A stretch of 64,000 bases of DNA from Bifidobacterium catenulatum DSM 16992 = JCM 1194 = LMG 11043 (GTDB lineage: Bacteria; Actinomycetota; Actinomycetes; Actinomycetales; Bifidobacteriaceae): contig NZ_AP012325.1 in assembly GCF_001025195.1 (NCBI RefSeq), positions 186,001 to 250,000 on the forward strand. Direction: 5' to 3'. The notes below the pieces were generated by a model, which was not told the DNA's origin, did no database searches, and saw nothing but the letters and a program-made list of their open reading frames with translations. Positions 26,460-35,888 of the stretch are shown here, one piece after another. The translations under genes were made by a program, and so were the position numbers. The number at the start of each line of letters is the position of its first letter. Position 1 is the stretch's first letter.

Positions 26460-27119
26460 ATGCCCGCAACAACCATCCATTTCGTACGTCACGGCAAAGT
26501 CGAAAATCCGGGGCATTTGCTCTACGAACGACTGCCCGGATTCCACCTGTCGGAAGTGGGCGTGCGCATGGCGCAGGCGACCGCGCACTACATTGCCGTC
26601 AGTCCGCAACTTAACACCGTTTCCGCCATCTACTCGTCGCCGCTGGAACGTACGCGTGAAACGGCCGGCGAAATCCTCACCGCACTCAATGAAGTGCGTG
26701 AAGCCCGTGGTGAGGAGCCGCTGGAACTTACCACCGACGAGCGCATCATCGAAGCGCGCAACGAATTCCGCGGCACGCGCATCGGCTACGGCGAAGGTGC
26801 GCTCTGGAAAAACGGCAATTGGAAGCTGGTGTGCAACCTGTGGAAGCCAAGCTGGGGCGAAAGCTACCAGTCGATCGCGCATCGTGTGCAAGCGTTCGCC
26901 CTTGAAAAAGTGGGGGAGCATCCGGGCGAGCAGATCATTGTAGTCAGCCACGAATCGCCCATCTGGAGCTACAGGCACATGCTGGAAACCGGGCACCCGG
27001 AACATAATATGCTGCTACGCCATACGGCGCTCGCCTCCATCACCTCCATTACCTACGATTGCGATACGCGAAAGGTTTTGTCGATCACGTATGTCGACCC
27101 CGCTGCCGGCGTGAAATAA
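26460..27119 (+). CDS. Histidine phosphatase family protein
   Basis: 219 residues, phosphoglycerate-mutase-like. The catalytic RHG is at residues about 9-11 (IHFVRHGKVEN), SSPLERTRETA follows near 60, and the second His is in VVSHESPIWSY near 163. Substrate is not predictable; broad-specificity phosphatase is likely. ATG 26460 is chosen because the fold begins at once; the longer reading frame adds 48 residues without family similarity. Confidence 0.85.
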   Translation: MPATTIHFVRHGKVENPGHLLYERLPGFHLSEVGVRMAQATAHYIAVSPQLNTVSAIYSSPLERTRETAGEILTALNEVREARGEEPLELTTDERIIEARNEFRGTRIGYGEGALWKNGNWKLVCNLWKPSWGESYQSIAHRVQAFALEKVGEHPGEQIIVVSHESPIWSYRHMLETGHPEHNMLLRHTALASITSITYDCDTRKVLSITYVDPAAGVK

Positions 27120-27275
27120 TGCGTGAAACGCGCGGCGGATGGTTGTGATGGTTGATAGCGGCAGGTAACGTGCGTCGGTTGTTGAAAGGAAGGGGATTCC
27201 ATGCCATTATTGAAGGGCTGGGTCTCCTGATGGGCTTAGCGAAGATATGGACGTCGAGGCTGCAAAGGAGCACGA

Positions 27276-28313
27276 ATGCCTTTTAAGATCAACAACGAAG
27301 CGCTTTACCCGCTCTACAATATGCCTCATACGCAGTTGGCCATCGAGTATTGCGTCAAAGTGGTGGAGTTGTGGCCGCTGCAAACCGCGCAGGAGATGGA
27401 GAACGACGCCAAGTATATGGAAGATCTGCAGGTAGGGTTTTCCTGCATGATGGCAAGGGCGTTGCTGCGCTTGCCGGATGAAGTCGACATATCCGTGGCG
27501 GAAGCCGTATATGAGGGAATGGATGAGATTCCGGGCTGCGATCCAGCAGTGGTGCAGGCCCTGAAGAAAGCCAATCAGGCGTACGACGTGATGCGTGATT
27601 ATTCCGAAACCAACAATGCCGACCTGTTCTTCAAAGCGGCCGACATTCTGGGCATCTTCATCGACGCCCACGTCGAAAAGAGCATCCGCAGTGTGATGAA
27701 AAGCGTCACTCACCTCATTCGCGGTAGCTCCGGATTCGAATTCGACGGCGAGGCGTCGAAGAACGTCAGCTTCTGTTATGCCACCACAGTTGATCCGTTG
27801 CAGCTCACCGGTCGCTACCTTGCGTCTGTTGCGGTGTGCGACGGACTGATGAATCTCATGTGCGACGGCATTGATGATTTGGGCGAGCAGGTCATACGTG
27901 TGCTGCCGGTATTGCTGTACGCCAACGAGCTGTGCGAGCAGATGGCCATTCCGCCGACCTGCATGGGTGATGCGGCCCTGCTGCAACTGGTTGAGATGCG
28001 CGATTCCATACGCCACATGGATGGAATCGTTCCGGTCGAGGTCAATTCCTTCTGCGAGCGGACTTTCCTTATAACCGCAAACATGATGATTCCGCAGGCG
28101 GGCTTGGAATGGTCGTATCATGCGGATTGCCTGCGCTGGGATCCGAAGAAGGCCGAGCGGGAGGCCAAGGAAGAGGACGAGCGTAAGAGCAAGGAGGCGC
28201 TCGCTGAAAAGTTCAAATTGACGAAGGACGATTCGTCTGATTCGAGCGAAGCTTCGGACGTTGCGGAAACCGAAGATACGGAAGACGGCACCTCAGAACG
28301 CGATTCGAAATAA
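27276..28313 (+). CDS. Hypothetical protein, 345 residues
   Basis: I do not recognise this family. The product is soluble, mostly helical in appearance, with no signal peptide or membrane segment. The first 285 residues are well-mixed and contain several cysteines; the C-terminal 55 residues are highly charged (WDPKKAEREAKEEDERKSKE, then an Asp/Ser/Glu/Thr-rich acidic end), which looks like a coiled coil plus a disordered tail. AAAGGAG lies 8 bases before ATG 27276. It stands alone between the phosphatase gene and gltX and is followed by a terminator. Confidence 0.75.
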   Translation: MPFKINNEALYPLYNMPHTQLAIEYCVKVVELWPLQTAQEMENDAKYMEDLQVGFSCMMARALLRLPDEVDISVAEAVYEGMDEIPGCDPAVVQALKKANQAYDVMRDYSETNNADLFFKAADILGIFIDAHVEKSIRSVMKSVTHLIRGSSGFEFDGEASKNVSFCYATTVDPLQLTGRYLASVAVCDGLMNLMCDGIDDLGEQVIRVLPVLLYANELCEQMAIPPTCMGDAALLQLVEMRDSIRHMDGIVPVEVNSFCERTFLITANMMIPQAGLEWSYHADCLRWDPKKAEREAKEEDERKSKEALAEKFKLTKDDSSDSSEASDVAETEDTEDGTSERDSK

Positions 28314-28405
28314 TCAAAATACTGCAAAACGGATATTCTGAAAATAAATTTGGAATATGAAATCTTGTCGCGATATCGAATGATGGTGTTGACGTGACAA
28401 TATAA

Positions 28406-28444
28406 AAAATCCCGGCACTTACAACTGCGGTGCTGGGATTTTTA
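28406..28444 (+). terminator. Terminator after the 345-residue hypothetical gene
   Basis: AAAAATCCCGGCAC (28406-28419) pairs with GTGCTGGGATTTTT (28431-28444) with one G-U pair; T-rich 3' end. Confidence 0.85.
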
Positions 28445-28665
28445 TTTATATATTGCAATACCCTTTCATTACAAAAAACGAAAAGCACTGCAGTATGGAA
28501 CAATCCCGACGAACCTCGAAGGAGAACGGCGCGTCGGATACTCTCGGCAATGTCGGCGTAAGGTCGTACGCATTGTCTGACGTGATAAATGCAACGGTGT
28601 AGCGAAAAGCGAGTCGGTGTGTGGGAATGGGTGGCACGTCCGGTTTGCGGGGCACAATGGAATCT

Positions 28666-30186
28666 ATGACTGAAGCTGAAAATACCAAACCGGAACTTCC
28701 TGAGAATGTTCGCGTGCGCTTCTGCCCGTCTCCGACCGGCATTCCGCACGTCGGCATGGTCCGTACCGCACTGTTCAACTGGGCTGAGGCCCGCCACACC
28801 AAGGGCACGTTCGTGTTCCGTATTGAAGATACGGACGCTCAGCGCGACTCCGAGGAAAGCTACAACCAGATCATCGAAGCCCTGAACTGGCTGGGCATCG
28901 ACTGGGATGAGGGCATCAACGTGGGCGGTCCTGACGGTCCGTACCGCCAGTCCGAGCGTGGCGACATCTACAAGGATGTCGCAGCCAAGTTGCTCGAAGC
29001 CGGCTATGCGTACGAATCCTTCTCCACTCCGGAGGAAATCGAAGCCCGCAACGTGGCTGCAGGCCGCCCGAAGGCATTCGGCTACGATGGTTACGACCGC
29101 AATCTCACCGAAGAACAGAAGGCCGCTTTCCGTGCGGAAGGACGTAAGCCAGCCCTGCGTATCCGCATGCCCGACGAGGATATCGCGTTCGACGATCTGA
29201 TCCGTGGCCGCATCGAATTCAAGGCCGGTTCCGTGCCGGATTATGTGATCGTGCGCCCGAACGGCGATCCGCTGTACACGCTGACCAATCCAGTCGACGA
29301 CGCCATGATGAATATCAACGTGGTGCTGCGCGGTGAGGACCTGTTGAGCTCCACCCCGCGTCAGATCGTGCTCTACCGTTACCTGATCGAGCTGGGCGTG
29401 GCCAAGGAAATGCCGCTGTTCGGCCATATGCCTTACGTGATGGGCCAGGGCAACAAGAAGCTTTCCAAGCGCGATCCGGAATCCAACCTGTTCCTGCATC
29501 GCGACAACGGCTTCATTCGCGAAGGCCTGCTGAACTACCTGGCGCTGCTGGGCTGGTCCATCGCCGCCGACCGCGACGTGTTCTCTATGGAAGAGATGAT
29601 CGAGAAGTTCGACGTGCGTGACGTCAAGGCCAATCCGGCCCGTTTCGACATCGACAAGGCCATTTCCATCAACGCCGAACACATTCGCATGCTCGAACCG
29701 CAGGACTTCCTGAACCGTGCCGTGCCGTATCTGAACCGTGACGGCGTGGTTTCCGCCGATTCTTGGGATGCGCTGACCGACCGTGAACGCGAAGTGCTGT
29801 CCGCTTCCGTGGATCTCGTGCAGTCGCGCGTGCGCCTGTTGGGCGAGGTTGCGGGCATGGTCGGCTCGCTGCTCTCCACCGAGGGCTATATCGAGCCTGA
29901 CGACGATGCCAAGAAGCAGCTGAAGGATTCCGCTCCAGCAGTGCTCGACGCCGCAATTGCCGCACTTTCCGCTGTCGATGAAGCTGATTGGAAGACTGAC
30001 TTCCTGCACGAGACGCTGAACAAGGCGCTGATCGAGGATGGCGGTTACAAGCCGCGTCTGGCATTCGGTCCTGTGCGTGTGGCCATGAGCGGCCGTCGCG
30101 TGTCTCCGCCGCTGTTCGAATCCATGGAGATCGTCGGCAAGGAGATTGCCGTCGCTCGCCTGCAGGGTTTGCGCGAGCACCTGTGA
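28666..30186 (+). CDS. gltX: Glutamyl-tRNA synthetase
   Basis: Charges tRNA-Glu (and in many bacteria lacking GlnRS also tRNA-Gln, for later amidation). 506 residues. Class I signatures: HIGH-equivalent [11 protein letters not shown] (His near 28), the IEDTDAQR block, and the KMSKS-equivalent KKLSKRD near 265. ATG 28666 has no Shine-Dalgarno; CACAAT ends 7 bases upstream. Earlier in-frame starts (28621, 28657) extend without conserved sequence. Notably followed by tRNA-Glu and tRNA-Gln genes. Confidence 0.95.
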   Translation: MTEAENTKPELPENVRVRFCPSPTGIPHVGMVRTALFNWAEARHTKGTFVFRIEDTDAQRDSEESYNQIIEALNWLGIDWDEGINVGGPDGPYRQSERGDIYKDVAAKLLEAGYAYESFSTPEEIEARNVAAGRPKAFGYDGYDRNLTEEQKAAFRAEGRKPALRIRMPDEDIAFDDLIRGRIEFKAGSVPDYVIVRPNGDPLYTLTNPVDDAMMNINVVLRGEDLLSSTPRQIVLYRYLIELGVAKEMPLFGHMPYVMGQGNKKLSKRDPESNLFLHRDNGFIREGLLNYLALLGWSIAADRDVFSMEEMIEKFDVRDVKANPARFDIDKAISINAEHIRMLEPQDFLNRAVPYLNRDGVVSADSWDALTDREREVLSASVDLVQSRVRLLGEVAGMVGSLLSTEGYIEPDDDAKKQLKDSAPAVLDAAIAALSAVDEADWKTDFLHETLNKALIEDGGYKPRLAFGPVRVAMSGRRVSPPLFESMEIVGKEIAVARLQGLREHL

Positions 30187-30225
30187 TGCGCTGATTCGTG
30201 CGTTTGCATGACTGCATAACTGTTG

Positions 30226-30254
30226 ACCCGCTGGAATGTTGTGTTCCAGCGGGT
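30226..30254 (+). terminator. Terminator after gltX
   Basis: ACCCGCTGGAA (30226-30236) pairs with TTCCAGCGGGT (30244-30254), then TTTTGTTG. Confidence 0.85.
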
Positions 30255-30392
30255 TTTGTTGTTCCTGAGAAGATGCTTTAGAATGGCGGAAAATAGCGCG
30301 ACACGCCGTGACTTGCGTACTCTTGAGGATTCGCGTATATTTATCACTCGTTGCGGTTCACAGCTTTGCTTAGAATCACAGCGATAATTTAA

Positions 30393-30465
30393 GCCCCCGT
30401 CGTCTAGCGGTCTAGGACTACGCCCTCTCACGGCGCCAACACCGGTTCAAATCCGGTCGGGGGTA
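30393..30465 (+). tRNA. tRNA-Glu (CTC)
   Basis: 73 bases. Acceptor GCCCCCG (30393-30399) pairs with CGGGGGT (30458-30464); the T arm CCGG-TTCAAAT-CCGG is clear; the anticodon loop CTCTCAC gives anticodon CTC with U33. CCA is not encoded. Confidence 0.95.
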
Positions 30466-30503
30466 CGACGGACAACTTTTCGGAGTTGCCACGCCTGCCA
30501 AAT

Positions 30504-30575
30504 TGGGATGTGGTGTAATTGGCAACACAGCTGATTCTGGTTCAGCCATTCTTGGTTCGAGTCCAGGCATCCCAG
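30504..30575 (+). tRNA. tRNA-Gln (CTG)
   Basis: 72 bases. Acceptor TGGGATG (30504-30510) pairs with CATCCCA (30568-30574); anticodon stem GCTGA/TCAGC holds loop TTCTGGT with anticodon CTG; the T loop TTCGAGT is standard. The bases after the discriminator are CCA (30576-30578), possibly an encoded 3' end. Confidence 0.95.
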
Positions 30576-30582
30576 CCAATGA

Positions 30583-30600
30583 CCCTCGCGGATGCGAGGG
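30583..30600 (+). terminator. Terminator of the tRNA transcript
   Basis: CCCTCGC (30583-30589) pairs with GCGAGGG (30594-30600), followed by six Ts. Confidence 0.85.
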
Positions 30601-30669
30601 TTTTTTGTTTTTCGCAAGTAAATCTGTCGCTATGGCACAGTCCAAGAAAATTGCACTACCCTAGGAAAT

Positions 30670-32106
30670 ATGACTGAATTGCAGAACGCAGCAAAGGCCG
30701 CGGCCACGCGACCGCGCATCCAACCGGCGGAAGAAGGCGACGATCGCCCGCTTTCCGTATCCGCGCGACTGGGGCGACTGCAATTCCACCAATCCGGCAA
30801 ATTCCGTGTGCTGCAGCTTACCGACATCCAAGACGGGCCGAAAGTCAGCAAAGACACCGTCAAACTCATCGAAGCGTCGCTGGACGCCACACGGCCGGAC
30901 ATTGTTATCTTCACCGGCAATCAGATAGCAGGATACGATCCCGCGTACGCGCAAACCACGCGCAAGCGTCGCTGGAGCGCTTCTGTCGGAACTACACGCG
31001 AGACCGCCTCATCCAAGTCTTCCGAAGCGTCAGAACGTTTCGAAGCTGCGCTGGAACGCACCCGCGCATCCGTGCGCGCCACCGTCGAACAGCTCGTGCG
31101 CCCGCTTGCCGACCGCGGCATTCCGTGGGCGGTGACCTTCGGCAATCATGATTTTCAGTGCGGGTTGGGCAATGCAGAAATCGAAAGCATTTGCAGGGAA
31201 TTTCCCGGATGCCTGAATCCTGATCCTGCGCGACTTCAGGCGGAGCAATATTTGCCAAGCCAACGCGTGTTTGCCTGCGAGCCGGGCACATTCGCGTTGC
31301 CGGTTTCCGACGTAGATCATACGACGTCCGTGCTTGGCCTGGTATTGCTGGATTCAGGCGATTACGCACGTTCCGGCGGGTATGGAAGCCCGTCCGCGGA
31401 GGCGTTGCGATTTCTTGCCGAAGTGCCGGAAATGATGTCCACGCAATCTCAGAAACAGGTAGAATCGCACGAAACCGCGAAATCGCAGGAACAGGCAGTG
31501 CCGTGCATGGTATTTCAGCATTTTCCGGTGCAACAGTATTACCAACTGTTGAAGCCGGCTGCGACGAATGCGGCGCGCGCGATCGAAGGCTACCGCAATT
31601 TCGCTGGAAAACACTACGTTTTGGACGAGGAGAAAACGCTTCCTGGCAGTTATTTAGGGGAGGGTATCAGCTGTCCCGACGCCGATAGCGGCGAATTTGC
31701 GATTTTGGAGCAATGCGGGTATTTCGCGATTTCCGCAGGGCATGATCATCGTAATGCGTTCGTTGGAACGGTGCCGATTTCACGGAATTCCGCTGATGCG
31801 CGAATGGCGAAGGTTTTGCCGAAGGTGATTGGCGGGCTGATGATGATCGCGTCGCCCACCAGCGGTTTCGGATCGTACGGTCCGGTGCCGCAGAAGAGGG
31901 CCGCACGTCTGATTGAGTTCGACATTCGACATCCGTACGAGCCTCGCACGCAGCTACTGGAATACGGCGAATTGGTGGGCAAGCCGAGCTCGGGCAAGGC
32001 GTACGCATACGGTATGACCAGCGAGTCGAAGCCCGAATCCGAAGGCGTGGACCTGCTGCATAGGCCAACCTGGTGGAGCAAACTCCTGTCTTGGATGCGC
32101 AAGTAA
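30670..32106 (+). CDS. Metallophosphoesterase
   Basis: 478 residues of the calcineurin-like phosphoesterase superfamily. Conserved metal-site blocks: LTDIQDGPK near residue 52, FTGNQIAGYDPAY near 80, GNHDF near 158-162, FQHFPVQQYY near 280, and AGHDHRNAF near 360. In the second block the usual GDQ aspartate is replaced by Asn (TGNQ), while the paralogue at 1-1405 keeps TGDQ. No signal peptide. No Shine-Dalgarno before ATG 30670; TACCCT ends 7 bases upstream. Function unknown. Confidence 0.87.
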   Translation: MTELQNAAKAAATRPRIQPAEEGDDRPLSVSARLGRLQFHQSGKFRVLQLTDIQDGPKVSKDTVKLIEASLDATRPDIVIFTGNQIAGYDPAYAQTTRKRRWSASVGTTRETASSKSSEASERFEAALERTRASVRATVEQLVRPLADRGIPWAVTFGNHDFQCGLGNAEIESICREFPGCLNPDPARLQAEQYLPSQRVFACEPGTFALPVSDVDHTTSVLGLVLLDSGDYARSGGYGSPSAEALRFLAEVPEMMSTQSQKQVESHETAKSQEQAVPCMVFQHFPVQQYYQLLKPAATNAARAIEGYRNFAGKHYVLDEEKTLPGSYLGEGISCPDADSGEFAILEQCGYFAISAGHDHRNAFVGTVPISRNSADARMAKVLPKVIGGLMMIASPTSGFGSYGPVPQKRAARLIEFDIRHPYEPRTQLLEYGELVGKPSSGKAYAYGMTSESKPESEGVDLLHRPTWWSKLLSWMRK

Positions 32107-32142
32107 ACGGCAATCGCGGCAAATGAAAACCGCAAACGAAAA

Positions 32143-32173
32143 ACCGTGCCTTGCATGCGTTGCAAAGCACGGT
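32143..32173. terminator. Hairpin between metallophosphoesterase and IclR genes
   Basis: ACCGTGCCTTGCA (32143-32155) pairs with TGCAAAGCACGGT (32161-32173) with one mismatch; between convergent genes. Confidence 0.65.
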
Positions 32174-32218
32174 CGAAAAGCTTGCGAAGCTATACGGTCG
32201 TAAGATCGTAACCGCCTG

Positions 32219-33040
32219 TCAGCGGCCGGAAGAAGCCTTAATCAGGGCGTCAGTCAGGTATTTACCAGCGGCCATGACCAGCGGGGCGTAACGGCGTCCG
32301 GGATTGGACCCCATACGACCGTCCGGGCCGGAAATCGAGATCGCGGCAATCACTTGGCCGGAAGCATTGCGAATCGGCGCGGAAATCGAGCATACGCCCT
32401 CATCGCGCTCGTTCACGGATTCGGCCCAACCGCGCTTGCGCACGGCGGTAAGCTTGGCCGCGGTGAACTTGGCGTGACGCAACCCCTGATGCAGGCGTTC
32501 GGAATCCTCCCAAGCCAGCAGAATCTGGGCTGCGGAACCGGCCTCCATCGACAGCATTGCACCAACCGGAATGGAATCGCGCAAACCGGATGCGCGCTCC
32601 ACAGCGGCGATGCACACGCGCATATCGCCCTGGCGGCGGTAAATCTGCGCGGATTCGCCGGTACGATCCAGCAAAGTCTGCAAAATCGGCGCGGCTGCGG
32701 TCAGCAAACGATCTTCGCCGGCGGCTGCGGCCAATTCCGCAAAACGCGAGCCAAGCACGAAACGACCATGCTGATCACGCAACACAAAACGGTGACGCTC
32801 CAACGCAATCGCCAGTCGATGTGCGGTCGGCCGGGCCAAGCCCGTCGAGGAAACCAGCTGTCCGAGCGTTGCCGGACCGGATTCAAGCGCGTCAAGGATT
32901 TTGACGGTCTTGTCAAGCACGCCCACACCGGAATGAATCTCGTTGTTTTGAGAAGACATCGTGCGGTTGGTCTCAGCTTGAAGCTCAGTCTCATCCGACT
33001 GCGATTCAGGCATGGCGGTGCTTGTATTCGAAGAAGTCAT
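32219..33040 (-). CDS. IclR-family regulator, probably of leucine genes
   Basis: 273 residues. An unstructured N-terminal extension of about 35 residues precedes the winged helix (TVKILDALESGPATLGQLVSSTGLARPTAHRLAIAL), then the IclR effector domain (SIPVGAMLSMEAGSAAQILL, CSISAPIRNASGQVIAAISI). It is divergent from leuCD, the position held by NdgR/LtbR-type regulators of leucine genes in other actinobacteria; that role here is inferred. The promoter TTGCAT-17-CATAAT ends 7 bases before ATG 33040, which supports this start; an internal Met at 32959 is the alternative. Confidence 0.9.
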   Translation of the reverse strand: MTSSNTSTAMPESQSDETELQAETNRTMSSQNNEIHSGVGVLDKTVKILDALESGPATLGQLVSSTGLARPTAHRLAIALERHRFVLRDQHGRFVLGSRFAELAAAAGEDRLLTAAAPILQTLLDRTGESAQIYRRQGDMRVCIAAVERASGLRDSIPVGAMLSMEAGSAAQILLAWEDSERLHQGLRHAKFTAAKLTAVRKRGWAESVNERDEGVCSISAPIRNASGQVIAAISISGPDGRMGSNPGRRYAPLVMAAGKYLTDALIKASSGR

Positions 33041-33047
33041 AAGAGGG

Positions 33048-33076
33048 ATTATGCCATCTCACATATTGAAATGCAA
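33048..33076 (-). promoter_or_regulatory. Promoter of the IclR gene
   Basis: On the minus strand: TTGCAT (33076-33071), 17-base spacer, CATAAT (33053-33048), then 7 bases to the ATG. The -35 lies in a double TTGCAT (also at 33087-33082 region, within ATGCAAAATGTATGCAA read on the plus strand), and a palindromic TTGCATGCAA sits at 33255-33264 nearer leuC; these may be regulator sites. Confidence 0.6.
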
Positions 33077-33389
33077 AATGTATGCAATGTCGAGCTGCGG
33101 TAAAGCAGAAATTTTCGAATCTTCACTCAGTAATAGAAAAGTTGGGAAAATGCTGAATTTTCAACGATTATGTTGGTGCATACGGGGAGATATGTCGCAT
33201 TTCGCGTGTTTTTAGCGTGAATTAACGTGAACTCGACGCATACATGATGTGTGTTTGCATGCAAGTATCTCATATACCGGCATAGACGCGTTCGAACCGG
33301 GCTCAAACACCATAGGCTTATAGCACGAACAATGCGAGTTGGCAATACTCGCGAGGAAAAAGTGAGGAAAAATTCGAGGAGGTCCCGCA

Positions 33390-34793
33390 ATGGGAACGAC
33401 ATTGGCCGAGAAGGTCTGGGCCGATCATTTGGTGCGCAAGGGTAGTGATGGGGCTCCCGACTTGCTGTACATTGATTTGATGCTCATGCACGAAGTCACC
33501 AGTCCGCAGGCGTTCGAAGGCTTGCGACTGGCCGGACGCAAGCCGCGTCACCTTGACCAGCTGATCGCAACGGAAGATCACAACACTCCGACTGCCGACA
33601 TCGACCGCCCGAATCCGGATAAGATCTCCGCGCTGCAGCTGAGCACGCTCGAAAAGAACTGCAAGGATTTCGGCGTACGTCTGTGCCCGCTGGGAGACGC
33701 CGATCAGGGTGTGGTGCACGCGTTCGCGCCGGTGCTGGGCCTGACTCAGCCGGGCATGACGATCGTGTGCGGCGATTCGCACACCTCCACGCACGGCGCG
33801 TTCGGCGCCATGGCCATCGGCATCGGCACCTCCGAAGTCGAGCATGTTATGGCAACGCAGACCCTGAGCCTGAAGCCGTTCAAGACCATGGCCGTGAATA
33901 TCGAAGGTGAGCTGCCGAAGGGCGTCACCGCAAAAGACATTATTCTTGCGATTATCGCGAAGATCGGCACCGGTGGCGGCCAGGGGCACGTCATCGAATA
34001 TCGCGGCGAAGCCATCAAGAAACTGTCGATGGACGCACGCATGACCATCTGCAACATGTCGATCGAAGCAGGCGCCCGCGCCGGCATGATCGCGCCGGAC
34101 GAAGTGACGTTCGAATACCTGAAGGGCCGCCCGCACGCGCCGGAAGGTGAAATGTGGGACAAGGCCGTTGAATACTGGAAGACGCTGAAAACCGACGATG
34201 ACGCCGTGTTCGACAAGGAAGTGACCATCAAGGCTGAAGACCTTGAACCGTACGTGACTTGGGGAACCAATCCGGGCCAGGGCATTAAGATCTCCGGCGT
34301 GGTGCCGGATCCGGCCTCGTTCAACGACGAAACCGAGCGCACCGCGGCCGAGCGTGCCATTGCCTACATGGGTTTGACTCCGGGTACGCCCATCAAAGAC
34401 ATTGCCGTGGATACCGTGTTCATCGGCTCCTGCACCAACGGACGTCTTGAGGATCTGCGCGTGGCCGCCTCCATTATGAAGGGGCATCACAAGGCCGAAA
34501 ACATTCACCGCGTGCTCGTGGTGCCGGCCTCCTCGCGTGTGCGTCTGCAGGCGGAAAAGGAAGGACTCGACAAGATATTCAAGGACTTCGGTGCCGAATG
34601 GCGTAACGCCGGCTGCTCCATGTGCCTGGGCATGAACCCCGACAAGATGGTGGCCCGCGAACGTTCCATTTCCACGTCGAACCGCAACTTCGAAGGCCGT
34701 CAGGGCAAGGGGTCGCGCACGCACTTGGCATCGCCGGCAGTCGCCGCAGCAACCGCCATCCGCGGTACCATCTCGTCTCCGGCCGACCTGTGA
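33390..34793 (+). CDS. leuC: 3-isopropylmalate dehydratase large subunit
   Basis: Iron-sulfur isomerase subunit converting 2- to 3-isopropylmalate. 467 residues. Aconitase-family blocks: [15 protein letters not shown] near residue 130 and the cluster ligands, one Cys in FIGSCTNGR near 347 and two in [12 protein letters not shown] near 410. AGGAGG lies 8-9 bases before ATG 33390. leuD follows after 71 bases, so the two are probably one transcript. Confidence 0.96.
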   Translation: MGTTLAEKVWADHLVRKGSDGAPDLLYIDLMLMHEVTSPQAFEGLRLAGRKPRHLDQLIATEDHNTPTADIDRPNPDKISALQLSTLEKNCKDFGVRLCPLGDADQGVVHAFAPVLGLTQPGMTIVCGDSHTSTHGAFGAMAIGIGTSEVEHVMATQTLSLKPFKTMAVNIEGELPKGVTAKDIILAIIAKIGTGGGQGHVIEYRGEAIKKLSMDARMTICNMSIEAGARAGMIAPDEVTFEYLKGRPHAPEGEMWDKAVEYWKTLKTDDDAVFDKEVTIKAEDLEPYVTWGTNPGQGIKISGVVPDPASFNDETERTAAERAIAYMGLTPGTPIKDIAVDTVFIGSCTNGRLEDLRVAASIMKGHHKAENIHRVLVVPASSRVRLQAEKEGLDKIFKDFGAEWRNAGCSMCLGMNPDKMVARERSISTSNRNFEGRQGKGSRTHLASPAVAAATAIRGTISSPADL

Positions 34794-34864
34794 ATCCTTG
34801 GAAATCCTCGGAAAATCTTGGATTTCCGGCATCCTGTGAATCGTAAATCGAAAGAAATGTTGAA

Positions 34865-35554
34865 ATGGAAAAACTGACTGCTCTTACCGGCGTGGCCGTA
34901 CCGCTTCGCCGCTCCAACGTCGATACCGACCAGATTATTCCCGCCGTGTTTTTGAAGCGCGTGCAGAAGTCCGGTTTTGACGACGCGCTGTTCTATGCAT
35001 GGCGTCGCGATCCGGAATTCGTGCTTAACCAGCCGGAATACAAGAAAGGCAAGATTCTCGTTGCCGGACCGGATTTCGGGATCGGCTCTTCGCGTGAACA
35101 TGCCGTGTGGGCGCTGCACGATTACGGTTTCCGCGTGGTGATTTCGTCTCGTTTCGCCGACATCTTCTACGGCAACACCGCGAAGAACGGCGTGCTGGCT
35201 GCGATTATGCCGCAGGAATCCGTTGAGCTGCTGTGGAAGCTGCTCGACGAGGAGCCGGGCCGTGAAATGACCGTGAGCCTGGAGGATCGCACGGTGACGT
35301 GCGGCGATGTGACGCTGCCATTCGAGGTAAACGACTACACCCGTTGGCGTTTGATGAACGGCTACGACGACATCGATCTGACGTTGCAGTATGAAGACGA
35401 TATCGTGGCATACGAAAAGATGCGTGCCGAAAAGTTCCCGTTCAAGCCGAAGACGCTGCCGGTCAAGTGCGAGCCGGAGCAGACGATCGCTTCTGCGCGC
35501 GAAGGTGAATACCCGGATTGGCAGGGCCCGCTTGCCGATCGCGGCATTATCTAG
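34865..35554 (+). CDS. leuD: 3-isopropylmalate dehydratase small subunit
   Basis: Partner of LeuC; carries the swivelling aconitase domain. 229 residues. Starts [30 protein letters not shown], and has the [17 protein letters not shown] substrate-recognition block near 75. GAAAGAAATG lies just upstream. The 3' end is followed by a cluster of hairpins and a terminator. Confidence 0.95.
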   Translation: MEKLTALTGVAVPLRRSNVDTDQIIPAVFLKRVQKSGFDDALFYAWRRDPEFVLNQPEYKKGKILVAGPDFGIGSSREHAVWALHDYGFRVVISSRFADIFYGNTAKNGVLAAIMPQESVELLWKLLDEEPGREMTVSLEDRTVTCGDVTLPFEVNDYTRWRLMNGYDDIDLTLQYEDDIVAYEKMRAEKFPFKPKTLPVKCEPEQTIASAREGEYPDWQGPLADRGII

Positions 35555-35566
35555 CCGCGTCCGGCG

Positions 35567-35625
35567 GCTGGCATTGCAGTGCACTGCCAGCAGGGCTTTG
35601 CCCTAGTTTCGACGACAGCCGAAAC
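35567..35625. repeat. Cluster of three short hairpins after leuD
   Basis: GCTGGCA/TGCCAGC (35567-35573 and 35585-35591), AGGGC-TTT-GCCCT (35592-35604) and GTTTCG/CGAAAC (35606-35611 and 35620-35625) lie back to back. None has a T-run; the true terminator is 100 bases on. Two-hairpin arrangement resembles the GGT-loop elements elsewhere in the window, with a TTT loop instead. Confidence 0.5.
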
Positions 35626-35726
35626 GAGGGAGCATTGAGTCCGCGCGCAGCGCGATCCGTAATTGCGGGACAGGCCTGTTGGCTGATCGCGACTGTAGCC
35701 TACCGCATCATTGGCTATCATTCTTT

Positions 35727-35750
35727 AAGCCCGGCAACCAAGCCGGGCTT
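35727..35750 (+). terminator. Terminator downstream of leuCD
   Basis: AAGCCCGGC (35727-35735) pairs with GCCGGGCTT (35742-35750), followed by Ts. Confidence 0.85.
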
Positions 35751-35792
35751 TTTGTTCGCCATCATCGTCTTTCCGTCAATAGCAAATTCCAC

Positions 35793-35858
35793 AAAGCGGT
35801 GGCAAAGCGCGTGAAAAGCGGTGGTAAAATCGTATTACGACGGCAAAGCGGCGGCAAA
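35793..35858. repeat. Three AAAGCGGYGGYAAA repeats upstream of the AlbA-type gene
   Basis: Copies at 35793-35806, 35815-35828 and 35845-35858, with start-to-start distances of 22 and 30 bases, differ by one base each. A TAAAAT -10 candidate (35825-35830) overlaps the second copy. They could be operator sites for the regulator encoded just downstream. Confidence 0.6.
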
Positions 35859-35888
35859 ATGAGTGTAAATCGCGTGGTATGTAAGGTG

